In this document: one piece after another, positions 32,372-43,474 of the stretch
Position numbering within the stretch: position 1 is the stretch's first letter
Layout: each line of letters begins with the position of its first letter
Assembly: GCA_028554755.1 (NCBI GenBank)
Contig: JAPTOF010000001.1
Coordinates: 40,381,501 to 40,445,500 of the forward strand
Length of the DNA stretch: 64,000 nt
DNA from: Cordia subcordata
Lineage: Eukaryota; Streptophyta; Magnoliopsida; Boraginales; Cordiaceae
Direction: 5' to 3'
Notes under the pieces: generated by a model
What the model was told of the DNA's origin: nothing
Seen by the model: the letters and a program-made list of their open reading frames with translations, nothing else
Database searches by the model: none
Translations under genes and position numbers: made by a program

Positions 32372-35300
32372 TGGAGAATCCCTCTGAAAGTTCAGCTTCT
32401 TCATGGTATTTCAGTGATCATTTTATGTTATTTCTGGATTATTGTATGCTACATGCGCATTTGTTAATTCATTATCTTTAGATACAATAACATGAAATTT
32501 TGTTAATTATTTTTGTACATTTTTTTTGTAACGTTGTTGTGATTGATTTATATGACCCTTTGCCTGTTTCTGCATTTCTGCACTTTGCATGTTAGAAGAT
32601 ATCAATTGAGATGTTTATTTGTATAGATGCAATTTGATTGCACTCATATTAAAGAATCTAGTTATGATTAGTGATTGGATTAAGTTGATTTTTGGTATAG
32701 CCATCCCCAAATCAATGGAATCTTGATCTTGTTTCAACATATTGGATAAGATGTTTCAATTCTCACCAATTTGTAATTACTTCTGATGACACTTATTACT
32801 TGGGTCTAAAAAAATGAATTTCTAAATAATAGGCTGCAATTGCCATTTCGAAGATGATTTCAGTTATATGGTTTAATAATTTCTCGAAAATATATCTACA
32901 GTGAGGATGCAAATGGTGTTGAAGAAGGAGATTCAGAGGGTGATCTCTTGGCAGAAGAAAAGAGGTTGCTATTTGTTTCCTCCATTTCTCTCTCTGCAAA
33001 AGGTAAATCACCATCATTGATCACTAATGCGTCATTATTTGTTTATTTTTTCCCCAATTTTCTTGTTGAGTAACGATACCCTTTGCTGGACTAGCGCATA
33101 GCAGGGCTTCTTGCTCCGGGCTGTCCTGTGCTTTCTTATTGAGTATTTATATATACTGCTGCTAGATATACTTGTGTTGATCAGAGTATTATTTGTGTGC
33201 ATCTTCTGAATCATGTGTTGCCAGAATTTCGATGTTTGAGTGTTGAGAAGGATATATCATTTGAATTCTCGCCAAGAGAAGTTCAACAGGAAGAGCCAGA
33301 CTCTGAAACAACATCCTCCAACCCCAGCACCTCCAATTCAGAAGCCATTTCACATGAAAAAGCTGATTCTCAATGGTGGGCCTTCCTTAGAAAGATAAAG
33401 AAGGGATCAGGAGTAGTAAATTTGCATACATTCCATCCAACCATACCTTCATTACCTTCCATCAAGAAGCTTTCTTCGAAGAGAAGAGTTAGGCAATCGA
33501 TGCACAGTATACCAACAATAGTTCCCAAAGTCGATAATAGCATTGATTATTTCCTCGATACATCCTGGAGGAATTTCTCCCTCTCGGAGCTCCAAGCTGC
33601 AACCAACAATTTTAGCCAAGGTACGGTAACTGCCACTCAGTAACTCGTCAGCTCAAAATGAATGATGTTAAACTTCAAAATGATCAGTTTAGAATTCTTG
33701 ATAAAGAGTAGTATTCCCTTTAGCTAGCTAGATTACACTTTTGAAGGCTGCATCAACTATGAGCTTTTTTAGCCTTATGAGCAATTAGCTAATGCTGATT
33801 TTGAAATCAATCTTCATTCAGAAAATTTGATTGGAGAGGGAGGCTACTCTGAAGTTTACAAAGGTCATCTGGATGATGGGAAGCTAGTGGCAATTAAAAG
33901 GCTGACACGGGGAAGTCCAGAGGAGATGACAGCAGATTACTTATCTGAGCTAGGAATGTTGGTACATGTGCACCATCCCAATATTGCTAATGTTATCGGC
34001 TACGGTGTTGAGGGGGGGATGCACCTTGTTCTTCCTTTATCTCCACATGGGAGCTTGGCATCTAAGCTTAAGGGTCCGAGCATTTTTTTTTCCTTGCTTG
34101 AAGATTGTTCTGTTTTCTTTTGATTATAGACCAGCAGAATTTTCATCCCATCAACTTAGATCTTTTCATTCTCAGGGGACAAGAGCAAATTAGGATGGAC
34201 CCAAAGGTGTAACATTGCTTTAGGGACTGCTTTAGGCCTTGCTTATCTCCATGAGGAGTGTCATCGGCGAATCATCCATAGAGATATCAAGGCTGCTAAT
34301 ATTTTGCTAACAGAAGATTTCCAGCCTCAGGTAACTCTTTCAAACCATGAAATCTGCATCGAAAGAAACCTCTGAGCTATTTCTTGATTTCTATGATAAA
34401 AGAAATTTTGAGTTAAAGCTCTCTGAGAATTTAGTCCTCTATATGTCCGAAGTTCTCCTTGGCTTCACTTTTCCGAATGAAGTTTTGTAATGTGACTGTC
34501 AATTCTTATCAAAATGCAGATATCTGATTTTGGACTTGCAAAGTGGCTTCCTGAGCAGTGGACTCACCTCACTGTATCACAGTTCGAAGGCACTTTTGGG
34601 TATGTGAAAACATGTTTACTATAAAATTTTCTATTCTAGTGTATGATTTGCTTTAGTGGGATAGTGCTTAGTTAACTTGGTTTGATTTTGGAGTTGAAGT
34701 AGCCTTTAAGCTGCTTTTTCTTTTTCTTTTGTTTTCTCTCCACGACAGATATCTCCCTCCTGAGCTTTTCATGCATGGCATCGTAGACGAAAAAACCGAT
34801 GTTTATGCTTATGGGGTTCTGTTGCTGGAGATTATCAGTGGACGTCCTGCTCTTGATGAGAATCATAATAGTCTTATAATGTGGGTAAGTTATCCTCTAT
34901 ACGATCTCTTTTACTATTATGTTGAGTTATATATACGCATATCATTATCAAACTTGCCTGTTTTCTTTATAGTCAAACAGTTAGTCTCCAGATTTTTACT
35001 GGCACTGAAAGCTTTTTGCAGGCTAAACCTTTGCTGATCAACAAAAAGATGGATGGGCTAGTTGATCCATCACTTAATGGTGTCTATGACGCGGAACAGC
35101 TGAATTGCATGGTTTTGCTTGCTTCTTCATGTATACATGAAGTACCAACGGAAAGGCCTCAGATGAGCAAGGTAAGTAGCTCATCTTACAGATGCTAATA
35201 GACAGTCTTGTGGACCATTTATAGCAGAAATCAGACACAATTTGACTAGTCTATGCTGATAATAATGTGAATCTGCTTGGTTCTACTAGCATGTTAGCAC

Positions 35301-35680
35301 TAGGGGAAGCAAATGAGCAACCAAATATATGGTTTTCTTTAGATTATTTACGTCTTTTTTAAAAAGCTTATCTGCAATCAACCTGCAAGAAATGCTTAAC
35401 CAAAAGGACTCAATTTTTCCTCATTGTGCAAGATGAGAGGGCTGTGCTAATGCTAAATCAAGCGTGGAACATGTTCCTCACTCTGAATTGTTTCTTGACC
35501 GTAATGAAGGTTGTGAAGATGTTGCAAGAGGATGAATGCGGCTCTCCAAAGAAGAAGAAATTCCAGAGAAGACCCGGGCTTAGAAGAGGATGTCCAGTTG
35601 AGGTATCGAATGATGAAGAATCGGACTCACCTGAATGTTTAAACGATATGGACCAAGAAAATCATATTGTGGTGAAGTAG
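32371..35680 (+). CDS. Receptor-like cytoplasmic kinase, class VI (RBK-like), 9 exons
   Basis: Exons: 32371-32405, 32902-33002, 33225-33620, 33822-34073, 34176-34330, 34520-34599, 34749-34884, 35022-35171, 35510-35680. They join in frame to 491 residues plus stop. There is no signal peptide or membrane segment. The Ser-rich N-terminus begins [14 protein letters not shown]. The kinase core has the P-loop [13 protein letters not shown] (about residues 180-192), VAIK lysine about 203, catalytic [13 protein letters not shown] (Asp about 298), DFG (about 316-318) and GTFGYLPPE, all intact. The phrases [19 protein letters not shown] and [18 protein letters not shown] place it in RLCK-VI_A, which includes the ROP-binding kinases RBK1 and RBK2. 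A link to ROP GTPase signalling is inferred from those relatives. The basic Lys/Arg-rich tail is [14 protein letters not shown]. Confidence 0.93.
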
Positions 35681-37801
35681 TGGCGGCTTTTCTTGTAGAG
35701 TAGTCGTGGATTATAAGACTTTTGGAAGCAAAAGAAGAGAGCATGGGACTCTCCATCCTGAGATGTTGTAACCATCTTACCAGTTTCAGGTCGCCAAGTA
35801 CTGAAGCAGCATTCTGAATTTTTGATTTTCAGGTCAGCCAAGTAATGAAACTATGCTTCAGAATTCTGATTTTACTCCAAATCATACGAGCCTGGGGAAC
35901 CCAAGGAAATTTAGTACTAATTCCATTCAATGCGGAGTCAGAAACCGAGCCTAGAAAACAAAACAAAAGAGAATGACACAATTGCTTCATCTGATTCTAC
36001 ATGCCTATGCTGTATGCAGCATGTGTACTGATTTTTATCAAATGTTAAAAGGGTAGAAACGATTTCAGAAACATAAAGACTGTTCTGTGGTTTTGAGCAA
36101 CTTCTTGCCTTCCCTACATTTTAGCAACTTTTTGGTTCCACATTACATTCGAAAAACATCATGACAGTGTATTTAGAATCATGATGTAAACAACTTTCTT
36201 TTTCCCCTTTTCAGTTTCATTGTAAAATCTATATGGAGACAATTTTTTGCAAAAATGAGCAATTTTTTAGATTTATGTAGCTGGCATTATACGGTGAGAT
36301 AAAGTTTAGTTTAATTTATTTGTTCATATTTAATTTCTACATGTGGAGATTCGCATGGTTAGTCTAAAGTTCTCTAAACTCACAATGCAGTCATGGTTGC
36401 CATGAATTCAGAACTCCATAACTATGGAGCCTATGTTATAAGATTGAAATAAGGGTAAAAACCAAGTTTATGTTATGCCTCCAGAAGACCAAAAGATTTC
36501 ACACTCAATATACATTACAGATCTCAAAAATATCCAAGTTTATGTTAGGGTAAATGGCACCCAAATTTCCATGTGAGTTGTCATGCATGTGATTCTCTTG
36601 TGATTTCAAAATAAGCACAAAATTTCCATATCTTCTTTTAAAACACAAGCACATTTAGTCTTTTTGTCATGTTTTCGGTTAAAATTAACGATCAGTGTTG
36701 TCAACGCAATAAATACGCGATATAAATGTGTTTTCTGTTACATAAAGCAAAGGAATGAAGCACACCTCACCTCTTTGTGTTTTGTCATTTTGTGTTTTCC
36801 TATAAATGCATCATAACCCTTGTTTTGAAGAATATATTAAACATTTTACTTTTTCCGTTAAAAAAAACCAACAGTTAAAAACCACATGAGGTTTCATACC
36901 TATTTTTAAGCTACAAAAAGCTAACTCACACATACACTAGCGCCCCCCCCCCCCCGGCCCCCCAAAACAAAAAAAAAAAAACCTATATTTCTTCAAAAAG
37001 CCTCCTTTATACTTTCATTTGATATTAAAGTATTTGAACAAAAAGTATTATTTGTGATAATTTATTTTGGACATACAAAGTGATAATTTATTTCGTCTAA
37101 TTTTGTCCACTCTCATTTTGAAGCAGCCGGTTTAGATCCAAATTTCTATACAAAATTAAAAAACGTGCTCTATTCTTTCATTTTACATTAAAATGGAGTT
37201 TATACAGAACCTAATTTTTAAAATATTTTGTTTTAATTTGAATTATAAAGAATAATATCCCATAAGCTCAAACCTGGCATTCATATGTGTGTATATATAT
37301 ATATAAGGAATAGAAAGCTTATAGCGAAGACTCCCCTCACGTGAACATGTGTTCTCAACATGGCGATTATATGTATATATAGTTGGGGTTGAGTCCAGGC
37401 TGCTTTATATATTTTCGACAAAAATAAATTATTTTATTTGAAAGACCATTGGAGTCGATCCTTTTCACACCCAATGAAACAAACATCATCACCAGACTAT
37501 ATAAAACTAAAGCAAAATTCAATGCAGTCATAGCATCCCATTGCCTCTGCTATAGTGCAAACTGCAACAAGAGAAGAGTAGTTCAACATATAGTATATGC
37601 ATAAGACTTGAAGATTTCATTAATTTATTTTTTTTTGTACAACAGCTTGCTCACAGAAACTTTCACTCCACCGCAAATTTCAAAAGACAATCTTATTATT
37701 GGGGGGGGAAGGAGAGAAGGAAAGATCAACAAGAAGATCGTCAATTAGATTTTATTTCACTAGCTAGATAGCTGGCATCATCAGCTATATATATATATAT
37801 A
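35681..37801. other. Kinase 3' flank and intergenic region before the copia element
   Basis: A 43-bp-period imperfect duplication at about 35784-35870 (TTTCAGGTCGCCAAGTACTG / TTTCAGGTCAGCCAAGTAAT) lies in the probable 3' UTR. A C-rich run (13 Cs, then GG, then more Cs) is at about 36942-36962, and (TA)n tracts are at about 37290-37304 and 37785-37801. No coding exon is seen. Confidence 0.5.
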
Positions 37802-38133
37802 TGTTGAATGTGACCCGTATTCTTGGGCAGCAAGAATAGCAGATTTTCTTGTTAGTATATTACCTTATTCGCTTGTTACCTTTTGTAGCACATAATTAAT
37901 TAGTTGCTTTTTCTGCTTAATAGGTTTAGGAAACCTTTACACTATAAATATGTGGCAATACTCATTATATTATGTGTAAGAGAGAAACCAAAGTGAGAGC
38001 CTTGTAGCACTCGTGATCAATAATAGAATTATTCTCTGCTGCCCGTGGACGTAGGCTTCAAAGCCAAACCACGTAATTCTTGTGTCCGTTATTTCTTCTC
38101 GTATTCTTCGTGTTTGCATGTTTTTCCCCAACA
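37802..38133 (+). repeat. 5' LTR of the copia element
   Basis: 332 bp, TGTTGAATGTGACCC to CCCCAACA, with TATAAATA at 37943-37950. By hand it differs from the 3' LTR at 18 positions (about 95% identical), 17 of them transitions. Confidence 0.95.
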
Positions 38134-38136
38134 AAC

Positions 38137-38148
38137 TGGTATCAGAGC
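38137..38148 (+). other. Primer-binding site (tRNA-iMet)
   Basis: TGGTATCAGAGC starts three bases after the 5' LTR, the standard minus-strand primer-binding site of plant copia elements. Confidence 0.9.
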
Positions 38149-38695
38149 TCAGGTTTTAATCCGTTGCTTGAGGGAAAAAGGAAAAATCAAAATTCATTGT
38201 GAAACCAAAATTTCTCAAAACCAAACGGTGCCTAACCAAACAAAGGTCTTTGTTCGGCGAGGAGTGCTCCGGTGCTGTCTAGGTTGAGCGTTGGTGGCTG
38301 GAGTGGAAGCTTGAGTCGGTGGGTCATGGTTCGTGTTTGGGTTTGAAGAACAAGCGAAGAAGATAGAGTTCGCGTGCTCTTGAGGTTGGTTTTGGGTATT
38401 CAGGTATTTTTTTTTTGGGAGTTGGTTCAAGTTTGTAAAGCAGGTTTAGGGTTAGTGGGCTTTGGGTCTGGGTTTTTTTTGGATCGGGCCTGGGTAGAGG
38501 CCTTATCCAAATTTGGTTAGGTTTTTTGGGTCTTGGGTCTTGGGCATTAAATTTTTTTTTTGTTTGGGCTTAGTTGAATTAAAAGATAAAAGGAAAATAT
38601 TTTTGGGTTGGACTTTTATTTTAAGACCAAAGAAAAAAATATTTATTTCCTTTGAGACTTGGTGTCGAGTCCAGAGAAAAAAAAAATTCTGCCCA

Positions 38696-38910
38696 GTTGA
38701 CTCGGGTTTGACCGGGGTTGACTTTGACCGTTGACCATTAACCGAGGGTTGACCGCATTTGACCAAAGCCTTACCCCACGTTTTTCGACGTTTTGAGTCC
38801 GTTTTTGGGCTCTGTTTTTCCAGATTTTGCTCCGAAGTACGTGGTTAGGGACGGTGTTGACTTTGACCAACAGGTTTGACTTTGACCGGTGTTGACCAAA
38901 GTTGACCAAG
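38696..38910 (+). promoter_or_regulatory. Array of 13 W-box motifs in the copia leader
   Basis: The untranslated leader between the primer-binding site and gag contains 13 copies of TTGAC on the plus strand in about 215 bp. Each is followed by C or T, the WRKY-binding W-box TTGACY. They are in two groups, about 38696-38770 and 38860-38910. WRKY regulation is inferred from motif density. Confidence 0.6.
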
Positions 38911-39002
38911 GGTGTTCCTAAGGTTTTTCGACGTGTTGAATCCATTTTTGCGATCCGTTGAGCCAAATTCCATCACAAAGTCTGAGTTTTGTGCAAACGA
39001 AG

Positions 39003-39854
39003 ATGTCTTCCACAGGTGAAAAGTTTGAAATCGAGAAGTTTGACGGGAGAATGAGTTTCAGTCTTTGGAGGATCAGATTCAAGGCATTTATGACAATGCA
39101 AGGACTTTGGAAAGTCATTGAAGAAGTGATCCCGGAAAAGACGGAACCAGCAGTGAGAGAAGAACTCGAAGCGAAAGCCTTGAGTGCAATACATATGTCC
39201 GTGACAAATGAAGTATTACTGGAGATTGCTGAGAAGACGACAGCAGTTGAGGCTTGGAATACTTTGGTGGAATTGTATGCATCTAAATCTCTCACCAATC
39301 GCCTCTACTTGAAGAAGCGATTGTATCATCTTAGAATGAAAGAAGGTACGTCACTAAAACAATACCTTGATGAGTTTACCTCTTGTTTTATTGCTTTGAA
39401 GGATGTGGGTGTTAAAATTGATGACGAAAATCAAGCTATGATCGTATTATGCTCCTTACCACCTTCATGTATGAACTTTGTGGACACTATGTTGTACGGG
39501 AGGGATAAAATTACCTTTGAAGATGTGATTACTTCATTAAAATCGAAGGATCTTCAAACACATATTCCGGGACATAGGGAAGAAGTTCATGGGAAAGGTT
39601 TAGTGAGTAGAGGGAGATCGGAGAATAGAGGGGGATCTTCGAATAGAAAGAAAAACAAGTCAAGGTCAAAATCAAGAGTAAGGAAACTACGCTGTTTCGA
39701 GTGTGGTGAAAAGGGTCACATTAAGAAAGAATGTCCAAAACTGAAAAAGGGAAAAAAAAAGGTAGAGAATTTAGCTAATGTGGTGAAGAGTGTTGACAGT
39801 GATGGAGATAACTCGAGTAGTACCGGGAAAGTTTTGACTGTGAGTGGATCATAG
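39003..39854 (+). pseudogene. copia gag fragment with zinc knuckle
   Basis: Open frame starting MSSTGEKFEIEKFDG with the copia gag (UBN2-like) region, and a CCHC zinc knuckle CFECGEKGHIKKEC near residue 235. It ends at a stop at 39852-39854 directly before the protease motif DTGTTFH, where intact copia elements usually continue as one polyprotein. Confidence 0.9.
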
Positions 39855-40258
39855 TAGCATAATCAATGGATTCTTGATACTGGTACAACGTTCCATATGT
39901 GTCCTAGGCGCGACTGGTTCTCTTCTTATTCCAAAAGAGAAGGAAAAGTCTTTCTAGGTAATGATCTTTCGTTAAAGGTGGAGGGAATGGGCATCATAAA
40001 TATCAAGATGTTTGATGGCATTACAAATCTCTCGAATGTTAGCATGTACCGGAGCTAAAGAAAAACTTGATTTCTCTTGGGCGTTTGGATTCTCATGGAT
40101 ACAAATTCCGAAGTGAGAATAATGTCTTAAAGGTGACCAAAGGTGCAATTGTGCTCTTGAAAGGGAACTTGACTGGCGGCCTATATGTCCTTCAAGGTAG
40201 TACAGTTACAGGTGTTGCAGCTGTTACATCCGAGGAGAGTGATAATGACACTCTGTGA

Positions 40259-41302
40259 TTGTGGCACAAAAGGTTGGGCCATATGAGCGAGAGGGGACTA
40301 ACCGAGCTGAGTGAGAGGGATTTACTTTGTGGACAAAGAACTGGAAAGCTTGAATTCTGCGAGCATTGTGTCTTTGGAAAGCAAACCAGGGTGAAGTTCA
40401 GCAAGGGGCAGGAGAAAACCAAAGGTACACTTGATTATATTCATTCTGATCTTTGGGGTCCTAATAAAGTTCCTTTCAAGAAAGGTGCCAGGTATTACAT
40501 CACTTTCATTGATGCATACTCCCGGATGGTGTGGGTATACTTCTTGAAAACTAAAGATGAGGCGTTTCCAATATTTGTCGAGTGGAAGACGTTGATTGAG
40601 AAGCAGACTGGTAAACAAATTAAGCGTCTTAGGACTGACAATGGGTTAGAATATTGCAATAAAGAGTTTGATGAGTTCTGCAGGAAACATGGCATTGTGA
40701 AACACTACACATGTGTAAGGACACCACAACAAAATGGAGTTGCAGAATGCATGAATAGAACTCTGGTGGAGAGAGCTCGTTGTAAGCTCTTCCAATCTGG
40801 TTTGAGTCAAGACTTTTGGGCTGAAGCCGTCAATATGGCATGCTACTTGGTGAATAGGTCTCCATCCAAAGCTATTGAATTGAAAACTCCTTTTGAGTTA
40901 TGGTCTGGTAATCCTGCTGACTACTCTCGATTGAGGGTGTTCAGTTGCCCTGCATACGCTCACGTGAAGGATGGCAAGTTGGAGTCAAGGGCAAAGAAAT
41001 GCATATTTCTAGGCTCTGCGTCCGAGAGGAAATGTTACATGTTGTGGTACACAGATCCAAAGTCTCCAGGTTTCCTCATCAGCAGGGATGTCATATTCAA
41101 TGAGTCTCCTTTATTAGACGAAGAAAAGGAGAAAGCGGTAGCTGGTTTAGACCACGGTGTCAAAGAGCAGGTGGAGGTATTTGCTGATGTTCCAAATGTT
41201 CCATCTAGCAATAGTAGCAGTCAAATTCAACCGACTCAACCAACTGAGGTACATGATCAAAATGTGCTTGAACAACAGAAGTACAGCATTGCCACTGGGT
41301 GA
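40259..41302 (+). pseudogene. copia integrase fragment
   Basis: The frame opens after an in-frame TGA at 40256-40258. It has the GAG-pre-integrase zinc motif (H-x-H to CEHC) and the integrase core DDE triad: Asp in HSDLWG, Asp in RTDNGLE, Glu in NGVAEC. A stop at 41300-41302 ends it. Catalytic residues are present, but the frame is disconnected from gag and RT. Confidence 0.9.
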
Positions 41303-41394
41303 GAAATGAGACAGATTAGAGAGCCTTAAAGGTACGGATACGCTGATCTTGTTGCTTATGCTTTGACTGCTGCCTAAACAATTGAAGGACATGA

Positions 41395-42965
41395 GCCGAA
41401 TTCATACAAAGAGGCTATATTTGGGAAAGATTCTGCTCAGTGGGTGGGTGCCATGAGTGAGGAGATTGAGTCTATTCATAAGAATCAAACGTGGGAGCTT
41501 GTTGAATTGCCTAAGGGACAGCGAGTTGTCGGTTGCAAATGGGTTTACAAGAAAAAGGAAGGTACTCCAGGAGTTGAAGGTCCTTGATACAAGGCACAGT
41601 TGGTGGCAAAAGGCTACACACAAAGGGAGGGTGTTGACTTCAACGAAGTGTTCTCTCCGGTTGTGAAGCATAGTTCCATCAGGGTTTTACTTGCCTTGGT
41701 TGCTCTTCATGACTTAGAGCTTGAGCAGCTAGATGTGAAAACGGCGTTTTGCATGGTGATCTTGAAGAGCAAATTTACATGAGTCAACCGGAGGGGTATA
41801 TAGTTCCTGGTAAGGAGAACCATGTTTGCAAACTGAAGAAGTCCTTGTATGGGTTGAAGCAGTCACCTTGACAATGGTATAAGAGATTTGACACATTCAT
41901 GGTATGTGCTGGATACACAATGAGTGCCTATGACAGTTGTGTGTATCTCAAAAGGCTTCCAGATGGTTCGTTTGTGTACTTGTTGTTGTATGTTGATGAT
42001 ATGCTTATTGCTGCTAAAAGCATGTCTGCAGTCGACGAATTAAAGAAGCAGCTAGGTGATGAGTTTGAGATGAAGGATCTTGGAGCAGCAAAGAAGATTC
42101 TTGGCATGGAGATTCACAGATATAAAAATGCTAGGAAGCTGTTCTTGTCTCAACAGAGTTATATTGAGAAGGTGCTGGAGCGTTTTGGGATGCTTAAAGC
42201 TAAGCCTGGGAGTGTGCCGCTTGCTGCTCATTTCAAATTGTCTGCAGATTTGTCACCTAAAACTGAGAAGGAGGTGGAGTATATGTCTCATGTTCCATAC
42301 TCGAGTGCTGTTGGTAGCTTGATGTATGCTATGGTGTGCACTCGACCTCATATTTCACATGCAGTTAGTGTTGTGAGCAAGTATATGGCATCACCTAGGA
42401 AAACACACTGGGAAGCGGTGAAATGGATAATGAGATATTTGCATGGTACTGTGAATATAGGATTGCTATTTAGCAAGATGACTGGAGATTGCACGAGGTT
42501 GGTGGGTTATTGTGATTCAGACTTTGCGGGTGATCTTGATAAGAGAAGATCTCTGACGGGTTACGTGTTTACTCTCTCTGGATGTGCTATCAGTTGGAAA
42601 GCGACATTCTGATCTCGTGGCATTGTCGACTCAAGCGGAGTACATGGCAATTGCGAGAAGGCGTGAAGGAGGCCATGTGGTTACAAGGCCTAGTTCGAGA
42701 TCTTGGACTGCAGCAAGATACAAGTACAGTCTTTTGTGATAGCCAGAGTGCAATCCATCTGACGAAGAATCAGATGTATCATGAGAGAACTAAACACATT
42801 GATATCAGATATCATTTTATCAGAGATGTTATATCACAAGGAATCATATCGATGCAGAAGATATCTACCCATGAGAATCCAGCAGATATGATGACTAAGG
42901 TGGTTTCAGTCAGCAAGTTTAAGCATTGCTTGGACTTGGTTGCTATTTGCGGTGCGGAGCATTGA
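41395..42965 (+). pseudogene. copia reverse transcriptase and RNase H fragments
   Basis: Reverse-transcriptase pieces include WKWVYKKK, AQLVAKGYTQREGVDF and the catalytic YVDDM box (about 41990-42004). RNase H follows (YCDSDFAGD, QSAIHLTKN, HIDIRYHFIRD). Breaks are visible as stops near 41585 and 41869, a frameshift near 41750, and a stop at 42610-42612 with a change of frame. The protein cannot be made from this copy. Confidence 0.9.
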
Positions 42966-43036
42966 GCTCTTGGAGGCAGTTGGCTGCAGGGATGATGGTG
43001 TATTGATTGGAGCGAATACGTGCTAAGGTAGAGATT

Positions 43037-43363
43037 TGTTAAATGTGGCCCGTATTCTTGGACAACAAGAATAGCAGATTTCCTTGTTAGCATATTACCT
43101 TATTCGCTTATTACCTTTTGTAGCACATAATTAATTAGTTGCCTTTTCTGCTTAATAGGTTTAGGAAACCTTTGCACTATAAATATGTGGCAATACTCAT
43201 TATATTATGTGTGTGAGAGAAACCAAAATGAGAGCCTTGTAGCACTCATGATCAATAATAGAATTATTCTCTACTGCTCGTGGACGTAGGCTTCAAAGCT
43301 GAACCACGTAATTCTTGTGTCCGTTATTTCTTCTCGTATTCTTCGTATTTGCATGTTTTTCCC

Positions 43364-43368
<5 letters not shown>
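43037..43368 (+). repeat. 3' LTR of the copia element
   Basis: 332 bp, same length as the 5' LTR, TGTTAAATGTGGCCC to CCCCAACA. It is followed at once by an (AT)n microsatellite at 43369-43412. Confidence 0.95.
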
Positions 43369-43416
<48 letters not shown>

Positions 43417-43474
43417 TTTGATGAGACGTCCGGTAGCTCACTCTGTCTGGGAGCGACCTATGGTAGTGGATGAA

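Larger units (their letters stand above)
37802..43368 (+). mobile_element. Ty1/copia LTR retrotransposon, decayed, full length
   Basis: Two 332-bp LTRs (37802-38133 and 43037-43368) begin TGTT and end AACA. Each has a TATAAATA promoter motif. After the 5' LTR comes a primer-binding site complementary to initiator tRNA-Met (TGGTATCAGAGC). Just before the 3' LTR is the purine-rich AAGGTAGAGATT. Domain order is gag, protease, integrase, reverse transcriptase, RNase H, which defines copia; wording is closest to Tork/TNT1-94-type elements. The coding region is interrupted by several stops and frameshifts, so the copy is non-autonomous. It sits inside an AT microsatellite; a 5-bp ATATA target duplication is compatible but uninformative. 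Confidence 0.97.

Noticed and set aside
35426..35509. Upstream part of the last kinase open frame as coding sequence
   Set aside because: The conserved VVKMLQED begins after a splice acceptor at 35509; the preceding codons are intron.
38045..38287. Open frame crossing the 5' LTR and primer-binding site
   Set aside because: It spans LTR and leader; not part of the element's known coding region.
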